Program-made: the position numbers and the translations under genes
In this document: in pieces, positions 40,885 to 49,374 of the stretch
Position numbering within the stretch: position 1 is the stretch's first letter
Layout: each line of letters opens with the position of its first letter
From: a virus
Direction: 5' to 3' (one strand)
DNA: 51,428 bases
Virus record (IMG/VR): IMGVR_UViG_3300024431_000005
Span: 1-51,428 of that record
Notes under the pieces: generated by a model
Told to the model about the DNA's origin: nothing
The model's input: the letters and a program-made list of their open reading frames with translations, nothing else
Databases searched by the model: none

Positions 40885-41243
40885 TACTCTTCCACCTCAT
40901 TCTGGTTTACCGTTGCGTCCTCAAGTACACGTAACCTCCCATCTTCCGTGATGCGTGGACTTGCACCAGGTGCTTCACGAATACCTCCCAGGAAGTTCAC
41001 GTTCGGATTCGGTCCTCCCGGTGTCAGATCTTCGTCAGGACGATAGAACGGCAACGTGATGCGATCAGCCTGACGCGGAGCCAGACGATACGGATCGTAA
41101 TCATCAAGGTCATTGATGCACACTTTCAGACCGGGCGTGTTTGGATCCGAATACAAATCTTCCAAGAAAAACTTGCAGCTACATCGAGCACAGATCCCAA
41201 TGCCGTAATTCGATCTTCCAGTTGGATCTAAAAAAACTGACAT
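40884..41243 (-). CDS. Conserved small virion-block protein with Cys motif (119 aa)
   Basis: 119 residues. Near the N-terminus, GICARCSCKFF with a further Cys in KVCIND forms a possible metal site; the rest is acidic, Pro-rich and probably extended (FYRPDEDLTPGGPNPNVNF). Such a protein commonly sits beside the gp4-like adaptor in podovirus-like genomes. It follows that gene by 2 nt and shares a base with the fibre start. Function not established. Confidence 0.68.
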   Translation of the reverse strand: MSVFLDPTGRSNYGIGICARCSCKFFLEDLYSDPNTPGLKVCINDLDDYDPYRLAPRQADRITLPFYRPDEDLTPGGPNPNVNFLGGIREAPGASPRITEDGRLRVLEDATVNQNEVEE

Positions 41244-41245
41244 GA

Positions 41246-42319
41246 TTACCTCGTGTACGGTGCGATGTTAGGACGCAGGTACACTTCAGACTCATCGGTC
41301 TCACCTGTCCATGCGTCATCTAAATAAGTTTTTGCATCGAGGTCCAAGCGAGGAAGTATCTCCTCCTTCACCTCTTTAATTTCTCTGCCCAGTTGCGCTG
41401 CCAAATTGCAAACGATGGCGAGGTACCAGCGATCCGGAACTTCCAGCTCGTCTGTCATCGCACCTACGTCTTGCACCTGCCGCTGCACAAAGCCCGTAAT
41501 CTGATCGAACGTAAACTCAGCACCGGGACTCGGCCAAAGCTCCAACTCCGGTTGCGTACGTTGCCTGTCGTACCAGAACTGCGTCGGTCTGCCCGTGCTG
41601 ATCTTGTCAGGCAAGTTCGCGTAGTCATTCCGATTGAGTTTGTACATCGGAATCTCATTGGGCGTGTTCTGGTACACCAGCTCTCGCACATCGAGCACTG
41701 TGGTGCCGGTCGCCCGTAATCGAAACGCATCAAATTCCGTGACGCCCGTCGCGAGAGGTCCTTGTAGATCCTCCCAGATCCATGTCGCGTCAACGACTGC
41801 TACACCCGTTCGCGTGATGAGAGCCACCGAAGTCACAAAGTTATCGTTCGTTGCCTCGATCACGTAGTCCCAGGTTCCGGTAACGTTAGGCAAGATGCCG
41901 AACGTAGATACGAACGTGGCACTGTCGAGCGCCATGGTGATCGTACCCAGCATTGCTATCTGCGTGCACGCTGACTGAAGATCACCATCGAACGCGTTAC
42001 CCGCGACTCCCTCCGACGCAGTTGGCGTACCCGTGACTCTGTTCTGACTGCGCAGGTTGATCGTGTACGTGTCTTCGGTACCAAGAGGAAGCGGCACCGT
42101 CATCCTGCGATGATAGATAGGCTCCAAGAGCGGAATAACGTTCCACAGCTTGATGCCTTTGTTGACCAGAGTCTGGGTGTACAGCCACAACAGTTCGAGC
42201 GAGATCTGCAGGTGCTCCCCAGTGATTTCCTGTTCGACCATCTTGCAGCGACGAAAAGCATGATCAATGATCTGCTGATTCAAAAAGACTGTGCTACCGA
42301 CTGTTCCTGATGTTGGCAT
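41246..42319 (-). CDS. P22 gp4-like head-tail adaptor with inserted discoidin-like domain
   Basis: 357 residues. The N-terminal helices (IIDHAFRRCKMVEQEITGEHL, LLWLYTQTLVNKGIKLW) and the C-terminal helices (DRWYLAIVCNLAAQLGREI, LDLDAKTYLDD) form the head-completion core, with PTQFWYDRQRTQPELELWP between. Residues about 95-220 are an insertion with discoidin/F5-8C-like strands (NAFDGDLQSACTQIA, WDYVIEATNDNFVT, FRLRATGTTVLDVRELV). It would bind the portal and open the route to the tail; the insertion may face outward. Its ATG shares a base with the stop of the frameshift extension of the gene ahead. Confidence 0.75.
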   Translation of the reverse strand: MPTSGTVGSTVFLNQQIIDHAFRRCKMVEQEITGEHLQISLELLWLYTQTLVNKGIKLWNVIPLLEPIYHRRMTVPLPLGTEDTYTINLRSQNRVTGTPTASEGVAGNAFDGDLQSACTQIAMLGTITMALDSATFVSTFGILPNVTGTWDYVIEATNDNFVTSVALITRTGVAVVDATWIWEDLQGPLATGVTEFDAFRLRATGTTVLDVRELVYQNTPNEIPMYKLNRNDYANLPDKISTGRPTQFWYDRQRTQPELELWPSPGAEFTFDQITGFVQRQVQDVGAMTDELEVPDRWYLAIVCNLAAQLGREIKEVKEEILPRLDLDAKTYLDDAWTGETDESEVYLRPNIAPYTR

Positions 42320-42465
42320 TAGTAACCTCCGCCACGCACTCTACTACGCCCACCACGAGGCCGCGTCCCATGACCCTTCGGCCTCGGGGATCTGACGTGA
42401 CGGTCCATGACCTTTTCGGCGACTCGCTTAGCGACCTTTTCTACAGAGCCGCCCCGGCTTTTTTT
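42319..42465 (-). CDS. -1 frameshift extension of the 307-aa basic virion gene
   Basis: From A_AAA_AAA (42465-42459), read in the -1 frame, 46 residues follow: SRGGSVEKVAKRVAEKVM, then an Arg/Gly-rich end (RPKGHGTRPRGGRSRVRGGG and Y), with TAA at 42321-42319 sharing a base with the next ATG. A stem GGCGGCTC/GAGTCGCC (42453-42446 with 42425-42418, 8 bp with one G-T pair) begins 5 nt after the heptamer and holds the zero-frame TAG in its 20-nt loop. Joined product 348 aa. Alternative: an independent 29-codon ORF from ATG 42408. Confidence 0.7.
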   Translation of the reverse strand, partial: KKSRGGSVEKVAKRVAEKVMDRHVRSPRPKGHGTRPRGGRSRVRGGGY

Positions 42466-43364
42466 ACTACGCCACCCGTGGCGTACACATGTCCACCTCT
42501 GGCCTTGACGTTCGCAGGCATGTTCTTCGCCGAAGCTGCCCTCATATCCGCATCAGACTTAAACCCTTTTAATTTGCGGAGCTTCGCCACCATCGGATCT
42601 GTACGGGAGGCTTTTTTAGGTGGCGACATCTTCTTGCTGGGCTTCAGCACTTGCCTTACTCTTATGAGAGCAGCATCAGCTAGTGCACCTCCACCAGAAG
42701 AAGCCACACCTTTTATGTGGCCTCCATGTGAGAGTCCCGGCTTCAGACGCTTGGTGCCGCCTGCCTCGATCTCGGCCTGGTTACGACCGCGACGTGCAGG
42801 TTGGTTGCCGGTATCCATGGTGTCCTGCTTGCCACGCGTCTGCTTGAACTCAGCTGACGTGTTGCTCGGCTTCACCTGACCACCGTAGGCATAACCCATC
42901 TTGCCGCCTTCGTGGTAGAGCTTGTCGTGCATCGACATCTTGCCGCCGCGATTCTTCGGCACGCTGATCTTGACGTCATCGACCGTGATTTCACGCTCTT
43001 GGCCCATGCCACCCAGGTTGCCCATGTAGCCGCCCATCTGCTTTTTCACGACGCCACCGTGAGACTTGACGTTCGAAGGCATACCTTTCTTCGATGCCGA
43101 AAGGCGCTCCATAGCTTTGCGATCCGCATCAGACTTGGTCCCTTTTAGTTTGCTGAGCTTCGCCACCATCGGGTCCTTAGTCCCTTTTAATTTGCTGAGC
43201 TTCTTCGTCATCGAATCCGTCATCGAATCCTGCAATTTCTTCACAACTCCACCGCGCTGGTAGCCTTTCACCTGATGCACGCCCGAAGACGCGGAACCGG
43301 TGAAGCCTTGTTCTGCCGGGAAGCTGAATTCCTTCACGTATGTTAATCCAACGTTCTTGTTCAT
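42441..43364 (-). CDS. Basic Gly/Lys-rich virion-block protein, short form (307 aa)
   Basis: 307 residues, strongly basic, with many YxxGG/GGVVKK boxes (38-43, 103-108, 297-302). A 45-residue unit (DPMVAKL-KLKG-KSDAD ... MP-NVK--GG-VVKK) occurs at 64-108 and 256-302. The first copy ends GTG AAA AAG, the second GTA AAA AAA, which creates the A7 heptamer just before the short-form end AGAAL. The charge suggests contact with packaged DNA. It sits between fibre-type genes and the adaptor. Family not recognised. Confidence 0.72.
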   Translation of the reverse strand: MNKNVGLTYVKEFSFPAEQGFTGSASSGVHQVKGYQRGGVVKKLQDSMTDSMTKKLSKLKGTKDPMVAKLSKLKGTKSDADRKAMERLSASKKGMPSNVKSHGGVVKKQMGGYMGNLGGMGQEREITVDDVKISVPKNRGGKMSMHDKLYHEGGKMGYAYGGQVKPSNTSAEFKQTRGKQDTMDTGNQPARRGRNQAEIEAGGTKRLKPGLSHGGHIKGVASSGGGALADAALIRVRQVLKPSKKMSPPKKASRTDPMVAKLRKLKGFKSDADMRAASAKNMPANVKARGGHVYATGGVVKKAGAAL

Positions 43365-43373
43365 CTCGCTCTC

Positions 43374-43655
43374 CTAAGGGTTATTTGGGTTGCCGGGATG
43401 ATTATCGAGTACGTCTTGCGTATCGATCACCGACTGATCCAATTCTGCTTTCTGTCTTTCCAGCTCGCTGAACTCTCTTTGATCCCTGGATGCTCTGTCT
43501 CCCACAATAGCTGGCTTGATAGCCTCTGTTGTGCGGAGCATCACTATGAACTCATCAGTAGTCCCTATCAACTTACCAATCCCACGAGGAGGTCTCTTCT
43601 CGGCCTCCGCATTGAGGTGAGACATGACGTTATCCCATTCTGCATCTGTGTACAT
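43374..43655 (-). CDS. Small helical hypothetical protein (93 aa)
   Basis: 93 residues, charged and helical, with a likely coiled-coil second half (SRDQREFSELERQKAELDQS). It lies 9 nt before the basic virion gene and 21 nt after the fibre-like gene. Could be a fibre chaperone or connector; nothing in it is diagnostic. Confidence 0.62.
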   Translation of the reverse strand: MYTDAEWDNVMSHLNAEAEKRPPRGIGKLIGTTDEFIVMLRTTEAIKPAIVGDRASRDQREFSELERQKAELDQSVIDTQDVLDNHPGNPNNP

Positions 43656-43676
43656 CTACTGCTCCTGAATGTGTGT

Positions 43677-45824
43677 TCACGCTGTTAATCCTAAATTTTG
43701 CAGGACAGCTATGACATCTCCAAGGGTGACTGGTGCTGCTTGTTGAGCTATCGGTGTCGTGCCATAAAATCCAAGATTCGTTGCGACGTGTGCAAAACCG
43801 TCAGCACCCGCGTTATAAATTTCTTGCGCTACGCCAGCGGTATAAACCCGTAACCGATAACGCCCGCTATTATCCGCGCCTTCACGTTCAGCCGAGAAAA
43901 ACGCGATGTTGTTTTTTACGGCAGCATCATCTTCGATGGTCCAGAACAGTGCTGTACCGAAGCCATCAACCATATCGCCAGACGTCTGTCCGGTAAGTCG
44001 CCAAGAAGAAAGAAGCAGGTTTGTGCTGGATGCGCGACGAATGAAGTCGGAGACCGGGAAAATGTCGCCTTCGACAATTATGCCGTGCTCTACTTTAGTT
44101 TTAAACGCGTTCGCCCCGCTTATTTGGGTATCTAGTACAAGGTTGCTACCATCGAAATATATCCCCGCATCAGGTGACCCGACGGTGTTGCCGAATTGGA
44201 CTTGAGCGTTATCGTCGAAGTGAATTGGCGCGGCTCCAAAACTCGATACTGCTGTACTGATATTCCGCAGAAAAAACTTGTTCGTTCCTGCCACCATTGA
44301 TGATCGAACAACCGTGCGTTCGGACGTTGCGCCAAACGTGATGTCGTTGCAATCGACCAGCGCGTATCGCAACATGGTTTCCGTACCCAAGTTCGGCTGG
44401 AACAATCCGACAGTGATATTCTGTCCATGCAGCCCGCGTACGATTCCCATTCCGATTTGGCTACCAGCCACCGTTGAAAATTTCGGAGCCCAATTGAATC
44501 CGGTCGTGGCGTCAACATTCATCAACGCGCCCGATAACGTCGCCCTGACTTGAGGGGATCCGTTAACAATCGTCATGGTACCTACGGTGCGCGCTCCAAC
44601 GAATCCGCTAACGACAACAGGCGCGGCATTAACGACCAGGGGGTTTAGCGGATTATGACCCGCACCAGAACCAGCATTGAGTGAAGGTAACGCTTGCAAA
44701 ACGGTGTACGCCGCGAAGCCGGGATTGACCGCTGTATTGATGATGGGCGCACCACGGAACGACTCATAGATGAATAGCGAATTGGAGAAGGTGATGGTGC
44801 CTGCCATAGCGAGTCCACCACCGACAAACCCTGCGGTATAACTCTCCACCGCATCGTAGTTGAACGCATGCGTTGCACTCGATGCCGAGATCGAACCGAA
44901 CTCAACAGCGGAGTTCATAAGGATTCGACCGTCTCCGGTCAGTACCAGATTGGCTCCTAGAGTAAGATTATCAGCATCGCTTGAACCTCCGACGATCTCG
45001 CTGCCCGTCGTGCTGATCCTAACCAAGTCGGCGTTCGCGACGTCTCGAACTGCGAAGATGTCACCCACTACGCTCGCATCAATTGTCAGTGGATCCGGCG
45101 TCGCATTGATCGTAATCTGTGGGACTGACGTGTCTTCGTTGTACGCTGTCTGCAATGTATCTGGCGTTCCACCCACTGACCAGATCATGATGCACCGATC
45201 ATTGTTGCCGAAGAAGTCACCAAAGACTACATCATCAACGGGAATGGTGAACCAACCTCCATTGTCAACAGCCGGTCCTGTCACGTCGAAGACGACGAAT
45301 TTGTTCGCTTCAGATTTGACTTGGAAGTACAGTCGGTCGCCGAGACCAACCAGAGCTAACAGGTTAGAAATATCTACGCCACCGCTCGTCTCATCGTCAA
45401 TGAAGATTTCAGTGACTGTCGCATAAGCACCAGTGTCGAAGCGATAGCGACCAGAGCCGGGATCAGCTGCGACCGTACTGGTGCTGAAACGATACTCTGC
45501 CGAAAGAAGACCACCCCCTGCTGGAGGATCCACCCATGACACGACGCCCGCACCGTCGGTTGACATGATCTGATCAGTCAAACCATCCGTCAGGGGAAAG
45601 ATAAAAGAAGTGAATTCCTCCCATGCGGGAGTGACGGTGTTCCATCGCAGGATGCTGTCATCGACAGTGCCGGGATCTACGGTCGGCCCACCTCCACCAC
45701 CTGCAAGCCAATCGTAATCGTAGTTCTCGGGCGTCAGCTTAGTTAGGACTTCGCCGGTCGCACCTTCGTCCGGGATCTGTATTGCTACGATCCCAGAGAA
45801 GCCCAGACCCGACTGCGCAGTCAT
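43677..45824 (-). CDS. Tail-fibre-like protein (715 aa)
   Basis: 715 residues, beta-rich. The N-terminus (GIVAIQIPDEGATGEVLTKL) is followed near 105-215 by a YRFSTSTVAADPGSGRYRF domain related to one in the 1144-aa fibre. Later repeats of the type LTLGANLVLTGDGRILMNS and AQVQFGNTVGSPDAGIYFDG look like fibre shaft. The end LGFYGTTPIAQQAA, then VLQNLGL, is a recurrent C-terminal motif of phage fibres. A receptor-contact or appendage role is expected. Confidence 0.78.
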   Translation of the reverse strand: MTAQSGLGFSGIVAIQIPDEGATGEVLTKLTPENYDYDWLAGGGGGPTVDPGTVDDSILRWNTVTPAWEEFTSFIFPLTDGLTDQIMSTDGAGVVSWVDPPAGGGLLSAEYRFSTSTVAADPGSGRYRFDTGAYATVTEIFIDDETSGGVDISNLLALVGLGDRLYFQVKSEANKFVVFDVTGPAVDNGGWFTIPVDDVVFGDFFGNNDRCIMIWSVGGTPDTLQTAYNEDTSVPQITINATPDPLTIDASVVGDIFAVRDVANADLVRISTTGSEIVGGSSDADNLTLGANLVLTGDGRILMNSAVEFGSISASSATHAFNYDAVESYTAGFVGGGLAMAGTITFSNSLFIYESFRGAPIINTAVNPGFAAYTVLQALPSLNAGSGAGHNPLNPLVVNAAPVVVSGFVGARTVGTMTIVNGSPQVRATLSGALMNVDATTGFNWAPKFSTVAGSQIGMGIVRGLHGQNITVGLFQPNLGTETMLRYALVDCNDITFGATSERTVVRSSMVAGTNKFFLRNISTAVSSFGAAPIHFDDNAQVQFGNTVGSPDAGIYFDGSNLVLDTQISGANAFKTKVEHGIIVEGDIFPVSDFIRRASSTNLLLSSWRLTGQTSGDMVDGFGTALFWTIEDDAAVKNNIAFFSAEREGADNSGRYRLRVYTAGVAQEIYNAGADGFAHVATNLGFYGTTPIAQQAAPVTLGDVIAVLQNLGLTA

Positions 45825-45832
45825 GGGCTACC

Positions 45833-46396
45833 TCAGAGAGTTTCGTTGATAAGATCCCGCACTTTCGCGAGCTTATCTTTCTCTCCTGTAAGCTCTTGCT
45901 CTCGACTGGCGAGCGCATCAGCTTTCTGTTGGAGTGAGGCTTTCTGACCATCCAACTCACCTGTTCGGGCTTCGTTGGCTCTCGTGGAAGATTCCACGGC
46001 AGCTATAGCAGAATTAGCTACTGCTGCATTTTTTTCTGCAGCCTGTGCAAGGTTATTCGCATCGCTAACAGTGCGTGAGGCCTCCTGCGTCGCTTTGTCC
46101 ACGATTAATGCTGCCTGACTGTTAGCCTCCGCGACGATAGCTTCACTTTTCGACAGTGCTTCCACCATCGCTGTGTCAGCTTCCGCTCGGGCCTGCTTAG
46201 CCTGCTCTTTGATGCTTGCGATCTCGCTCACATCACCGATTACAGCAGCAGCCTCCTGCGCTTTGCGCTGCAGCTCCTCGAAGTCTGCAACTTTCTTTGC
46301 AAGTTGGGGTGAGTCTTCAAAAAGGAAACGCGGGACACGAACGAAGTCGCTCCCCACGTTGCCAGCCATATCTCCGCCTGATAGTCCGTTACTCAT
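45833..46396 (-). CDS. Coiled-coil virion-block protein (187 aa)
   Basis: 187 residues from ATG 46396, overlapping the upstream stop (ATGA); the longer frame to 46432 lies within that gene. After a short N-terminus (FVRVPRFLFEDSPQL) nearly the whole chain is an Ala/Glu/Lys/Gln helix with heptad character (AKQARAEADTAMVEALSKSEAI to LTGEKDKLAKV). Likely a long coiled coil, perhaps a fibre stalk, connector or assembly factor for the fibre that follows 8 nt later. Confidence 0.7.
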   Translation of the reverse strand: MSNGLSGGDMAGNVGSDFVRVPRFLFEDSPQLAKKVADFEELQRKAQEAAAVIGDVSEIASIKEQAKQARAEADTAMVEALSKSEAIVAEANSQAALIVDKATQEASRTVSDANNLAQAAEKNAAVANSAIAAVESSTRANEARTGELDGQKASLQQKADALASREQELTGEKDKLAKVRDLINETL

Positions 46397-47025
46397 GCCG
46401 CTAACCCTGCTTGGATCAGATCGAACTCGCACGTTCCGATGCCAGAATTAGTGAGAAGTCTCACTGCCTGAGGCGGGAACGCCAGGTTACCGTCCGCATC
46501 CGCTGTCTCTCCTGCGAGAGTTGGGTGATCGAACCAATTGAGAATGGTGCTCGCGTCTTCCCACGGACTGTCGAACGTATGCTGCACAGTGACGTTCACC
46601 GTTCCGACGATAATCAATGCCAGACCGATGCTCGTCGGTGTCACGTTCTTGTCCACGGGGATCGGAATGGAACCTCCAACTCCGTTCGTGCCTCCTTCGA
46701 CGTCTGAACCAATTGTTCCGGACGGTGTGATCGATGTCACCGTAAAGAAGTCAAGCAACGTTGCACTCGTACCCGCGTTGGGACCGACGATAGTCTCGGT
46801 AATAGGCCGATTCTGTTCGTCGGTACCGACGATCTCGAAGGTGATGCCGCTCATGTCGGCAGCGGACTCAAGCTCGACGTTTCTTTGCGTATCGAGTTGA
46901 GCTACACCGGCAGTTACGAACGCACCGTTCAACGTCAGAGGGACTCCAGCGGCAGGATTCTGATCGAGGAAGATCCCGTTAGGATCAGCCGCGTCCAGCT
47001 GCCTGATTTGCTGAATAGGTCTCAT
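46393..47025 (-). CDS. Conserved minor structural protein (210 aa)
   Basis: 210 residues, beta-rich. The segments RPIQQIRQLDAADPNGIF, VAQLDTQRNVELESAADMSG, TFEIVGTDEQNRPITETI and NVTVQHTFDSPWEDA are features of a protein widely seen just after capsid genes in environmental phages and usually annotated as structural. It may be a head or tail surface protein. Gap of 26 nt to the upstream gene. Confidence 0.68.
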   Translation of the reverse strand: MRPIQQIRQLDAADPNGIFLDQNPAAGVPLTLNGAFVTAGVAQLDTQRNVELESAADMSGITFEIVGTDEQNRPITETIVGPNAGTSATLLDFFTVTSITPSGTIGSDVEGGTNGVGGSIPIPVDKNVTPTSIGLALIIVGTVNVTVQHTFDSPWEDASTILNWFDHPTLAGETADADGNLAFPPQAVRLLTNSGIGTCEFDLIQAGLAA

Positions 47026-47051
47026 ATCAGTCCTCCTTAGGACTCAACTGT

Positions 47052-47756
47052 CTAAGTTCTTTCCTGGGAGCAAGAGATGAAGTCAAAGTCTGCGACAGCG
47101 ATTTGCGCTGCGCCTGCCTCAACTCCGAAGGAGATCGCTTGATTGAACTGCGGAACCTCAGCAGTGCCACCGACCAACAGATCAAGGAACCCCAAAGGAT
47201 TGCCGTTGATACCGTAGTAGACCCGGCTAATTCCATCCCAATAAAATTCGCAGGTGAAGAACTCGTTGTCCACCGCACGGAAGATGTCTATCGCAGAAGC
47301 AGTTGTGTTGCCTCCTGAACGAGCAAATATAGAGACTTCATCCGACCCAACAGGGCTCTCAAATACAAACCCATTCAGAGGTTGCAGTCCCGCTACACTG
47401 GAGATCCCTGCCCAAATCGCATCAGTAACGGCTTCTACCAGCAACACCCGACTACGAAAGTAGATGGGGGTACTTGGGATAAACCCGAATGATCGAGTCT
47501 TAGTCAGCTCTTCCGCGTCACCCGAACTTCCGGCAGTGATCAATTCAAGAAGTCCACCTTGACCGTTGAGAAGATCCTGACTTCCCGCACCCGCTCCGGT
47601 GATAGTCCAATCAGCAGCGAGGAAGTAGTCAAAATCTTCCATATAGTTGTGGAAGCGTGTTGGATCGAGTTGAGCCATCGAACCAAAGAGGTCGGCGGCA
47701 TTACGGTTGTTTAGACCGTTCTCGAAATTTGTTATCTGGATGTTTACAAGACCCAC
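47052..47756 (-). CDS. Jelly-roll/ConA-like structural protein (234 aa)
   Basis: 234 residues, beta-predicted throughout. The segments FNYL-like NYMEDFDYFLAADWTITG, IYFRSRVLLVEAVTDAIWAG, FFTCEFYWDGISRVYYGING and AQIAVADFDFISCSQ give the strand order of a ConA-like/jelly-roll domain often coded beside major capsid genes. Perhaps a capsid surface or tail protein that binds carbohydrate. First gene after the hairpin at 47808-47832. Confidence 0.65.
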   Translation of the reverse strand: MGLVNIQITNFENGLNNRNAADLFGSMAQLDPTRFHNYMEDFDYFLAADWTITGAGAGSQDLLNGQGGLLELITAGSSGDAEELTKTRSFGFIPSTPIYFRSRVLLVEAVTDAIWAGISSVAGLQPLNGFVFESPVGSDEVSIFARSGGNTTASAIDIFRAVDNEFFTCEFYWDGISRVYYGINGNPLGFLDLLVGGTAEVPQFNQAISFGVEAGAAQIAVADFDFISCSQERT

Positions 47757-47807
47757 GATATATTCTCCTAAAGTTTTGGTTTCTCCATTTCACGTCTGGA
47801 GAAGTTA

Positions 47808-47832
47808 GGGGAGCCGTTCACGTTGGCTCCCC
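47808..47832 (-). terminator. Strong hairpin after the major capsid gene
   Basis: GGGGAGCC (47832-47825 on the minus strand), 9-nt loop, GGCTCCCC (47815-47808): 8-bp perfect stem followed by TAACTTCT, only moderately T-rich. It probably causes partial termination or 3'-end protection, giving more capsid than downstream transcript. A second, smaller inverted repeat (CTCCAG/CTGGAG, 47850-47869) overlaps the capsid stop. Confidence 0.7.
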
Positions 47833-47856
47833 ACCCTTTCTTACCTTCCTCCAGTC

Positions 47857-48786
47857 CTACAGACCTGGAGTACCGAATACCGCACGTGGATCAGTCCAAT
47901 CGGGGATGTAACGTTCCGTGGACTTGTACCGCATGCTGTCGGTCTCAAAATCACCTTCCATCGACTTCTCCAGCCCGCGACGCATCATCAGCTGCAGACC
48001 ACGAGGAGCGTCCGTCTGGACCCACCATGCAGTTGTGCTGGTAATACGCGACAGATTGGCCTGACCCTGAGACAGAAGTCCCATCGAAAGGATCGGGTTG
48101 ATGTCGTTGTTGGCTGTGCCAGCTCGCAGGACACTCTTCAGCAGAACTTCTGCTTGGAACACCTGGCTCGGACCAGTGACAATCTTGAGAGGCTGCAAAC
48201 GAATCCGCTTGCCGTTATTGTCCACGGCATTGCGAATCTGAATGAGCAACTGCTCAAGCGACGTCTGCGATAAAGCTGCAGCAGTCGTCAACAGGTTCGA
48301 GAACACACCACCCGCACTGCCACCAGGGGCAATTGGATGGTTGGTTACGTTGAGTGCTACACCATCACCTCCGACGAAAGCACCGTTGAATGCCCGGTTA
48401 AGGATATTCGCACACAGTGTTTCCTTCGTCTCGATCATTGACTGAGCGAGATGCTCGGAATAAATTCTTCCGATGCGGATGTGATCGCCATCTTCGACCA
48501 GGACCTTGGTCAGCGCGAATGCGAGACCGAAGACCTTGTAGACGTAACGCTGAATGAACAGCACTCCGCCTGCGTCGAACGTGACCGGAGTGCCATCAGG
48601 CATTTCCGGCGCAGCGTTAAAGCCGAACAGGACCGGCTCTTCATGGTACGACCGGGGAGTACCCGTTCGATCAGTGAAGACACCTTTCCATTCATCGGCG
48701 CGTTGGTTGTAAATTCCGTCAAATGTCTCGTTCAAAATCGGCTCGACAATTGAGCGGAAGTCGGTACTTCTCATTGGTACTGCCAT
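47857..48786 (-). CDS. Major capsid protein, HK97-fold type
   Basis: 309 residues. An N-terminal helix (RSIVEPILNETFDGIYNQ), the strand/loop region YKVFGLAFALTKVLVEDGDHIRIG, a spine-helix-like HLAQSMIETKETLCANILN, LNVTNHPIAPGG, and an A-domain with LKIVTGPSQVFQAEVLLKS and the C-terminal ALMM-type LQLMMRRGLEKS fit the phage major head protein (Mu gpT / HK97-fold) group. Size is typical. It lies after a scaffold-like and a decoration-like gene and before a strong hairpin. Confidence 0.85.
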   Translation of the reverse strand: MAVPMRSTDFRSIVEPILNETFDGIYNQRADEWKGVFTDRTGTPRSYHEEPVLFGFNAAPEMPDGTPVTFDAGGVLFIQRYVYKVFGLAFALTKVLVEDGDHIRIGRIYSEHLAQSMIETKETLCANILNRAFNGAFVGGDGVALNVTNHPIAPGGSAGGVFSNLLTTAAALSQTSLEQLLIQIRNAVDNNGKRIRLQPLKIVTGPSQVFQAEVLLKSVLRAGTANNDINPILSMGLLSQGQANLSRITSTTAWWVQTDAPRGLQLMMRRGLEKSMEGDFETDSMRYKSTERYIPDWTDPRAVFGTPGL

Positions 48787-48810
48787 GACTTAGCTCCTTT
48801 GGTTAGCCGA

Positions 48811-49374
48811 TTAAGTCTTAACGGTCACGTACTGATTAAAGGCGTGCTCAGCGATCTGAACCTGCGCGATGGTGAACAAGTCACCAACCACGTTATCAGG
48901 TGCAGGGTTGATGCCAACTACGCGGAGCGTAGCAGCAGCAGCACTGAGCGAACCAGTATTCAGTGAGACCGAAGACAAGCCGGTTGTGAGATTCCCAGCC
49001 AGCGCATTGTAATCTGCCATATCCCCGATGTTGAGCTGAGCTATCGGCCCATCACCTTGGATCTCGTAGATCGTCTGGGGGTCACCAACGTAGTACGCCA
49101 CAATTTCTGTGCCGACCGTGTTTGCTTCCCAGAAGTTGCCGACGCGTCGTCTGCCATCTGTGCCCGTGAACTCGACGCCTGCAAAGACACCTAGAACATT
49201 GGACGCAGCCGCAGCAGCAGGCACAAGAGCGCCTGTTGCGTCGTCAATACGCACTGGAGAGAACTGAAAGATGCTCGTGCCGAAGCCACTAATTATCGTC
49301 GATTGCTGCTGACGAAGGATTCCCGAAGGATGGAAAGCTGGCTTTAGCCCGAACGGAGATGCTACAGAACTCAT
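48811..49374 (-). CDS. Capsid decoration-like protein (187 aa)
   Basis: 187 residues, beta-rich. FGLKPAFHPSGILRQQQST at the N-terminus and IFQFSPVRIDDATGALVPA, NVLGVFAGVEFTGTDGRR and YYVGDPQTIYEIQGDGP in the middle are typical of small head-stabilisation or decoration proteins coded next to capsid genes. Position 24 nt ahead of the capsid gene agrees. Surface location is inferred. Confidence 0.68.
   Translation of the reverse strand: MSSVASPFGLKPAFHPSGILRQQQSTIISGFGTSIFQFSPVRIDDATGALVPAAAAASNVLGVFAGVEFTGTDGRRRVGNFWEANTVGTEIVAYYVGDPQTIYEIQGDGPIAQLNIGDMADYNALAGNLTTGLSSVSLNTGSLSAAAATLRVVGINPAPDNVVGDLFTIAQVQIAEHAFNQYVTVKT

Noticed and set aside
26733-42465. Both frameshift candidates as simple sequencing errors in homopolymers
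   Set aside because: Possible for either, and stated as a test, but each has a separate stimulator-like element in the expected place and both match the heptamer phase exactly. Kept as frameshift candidates.
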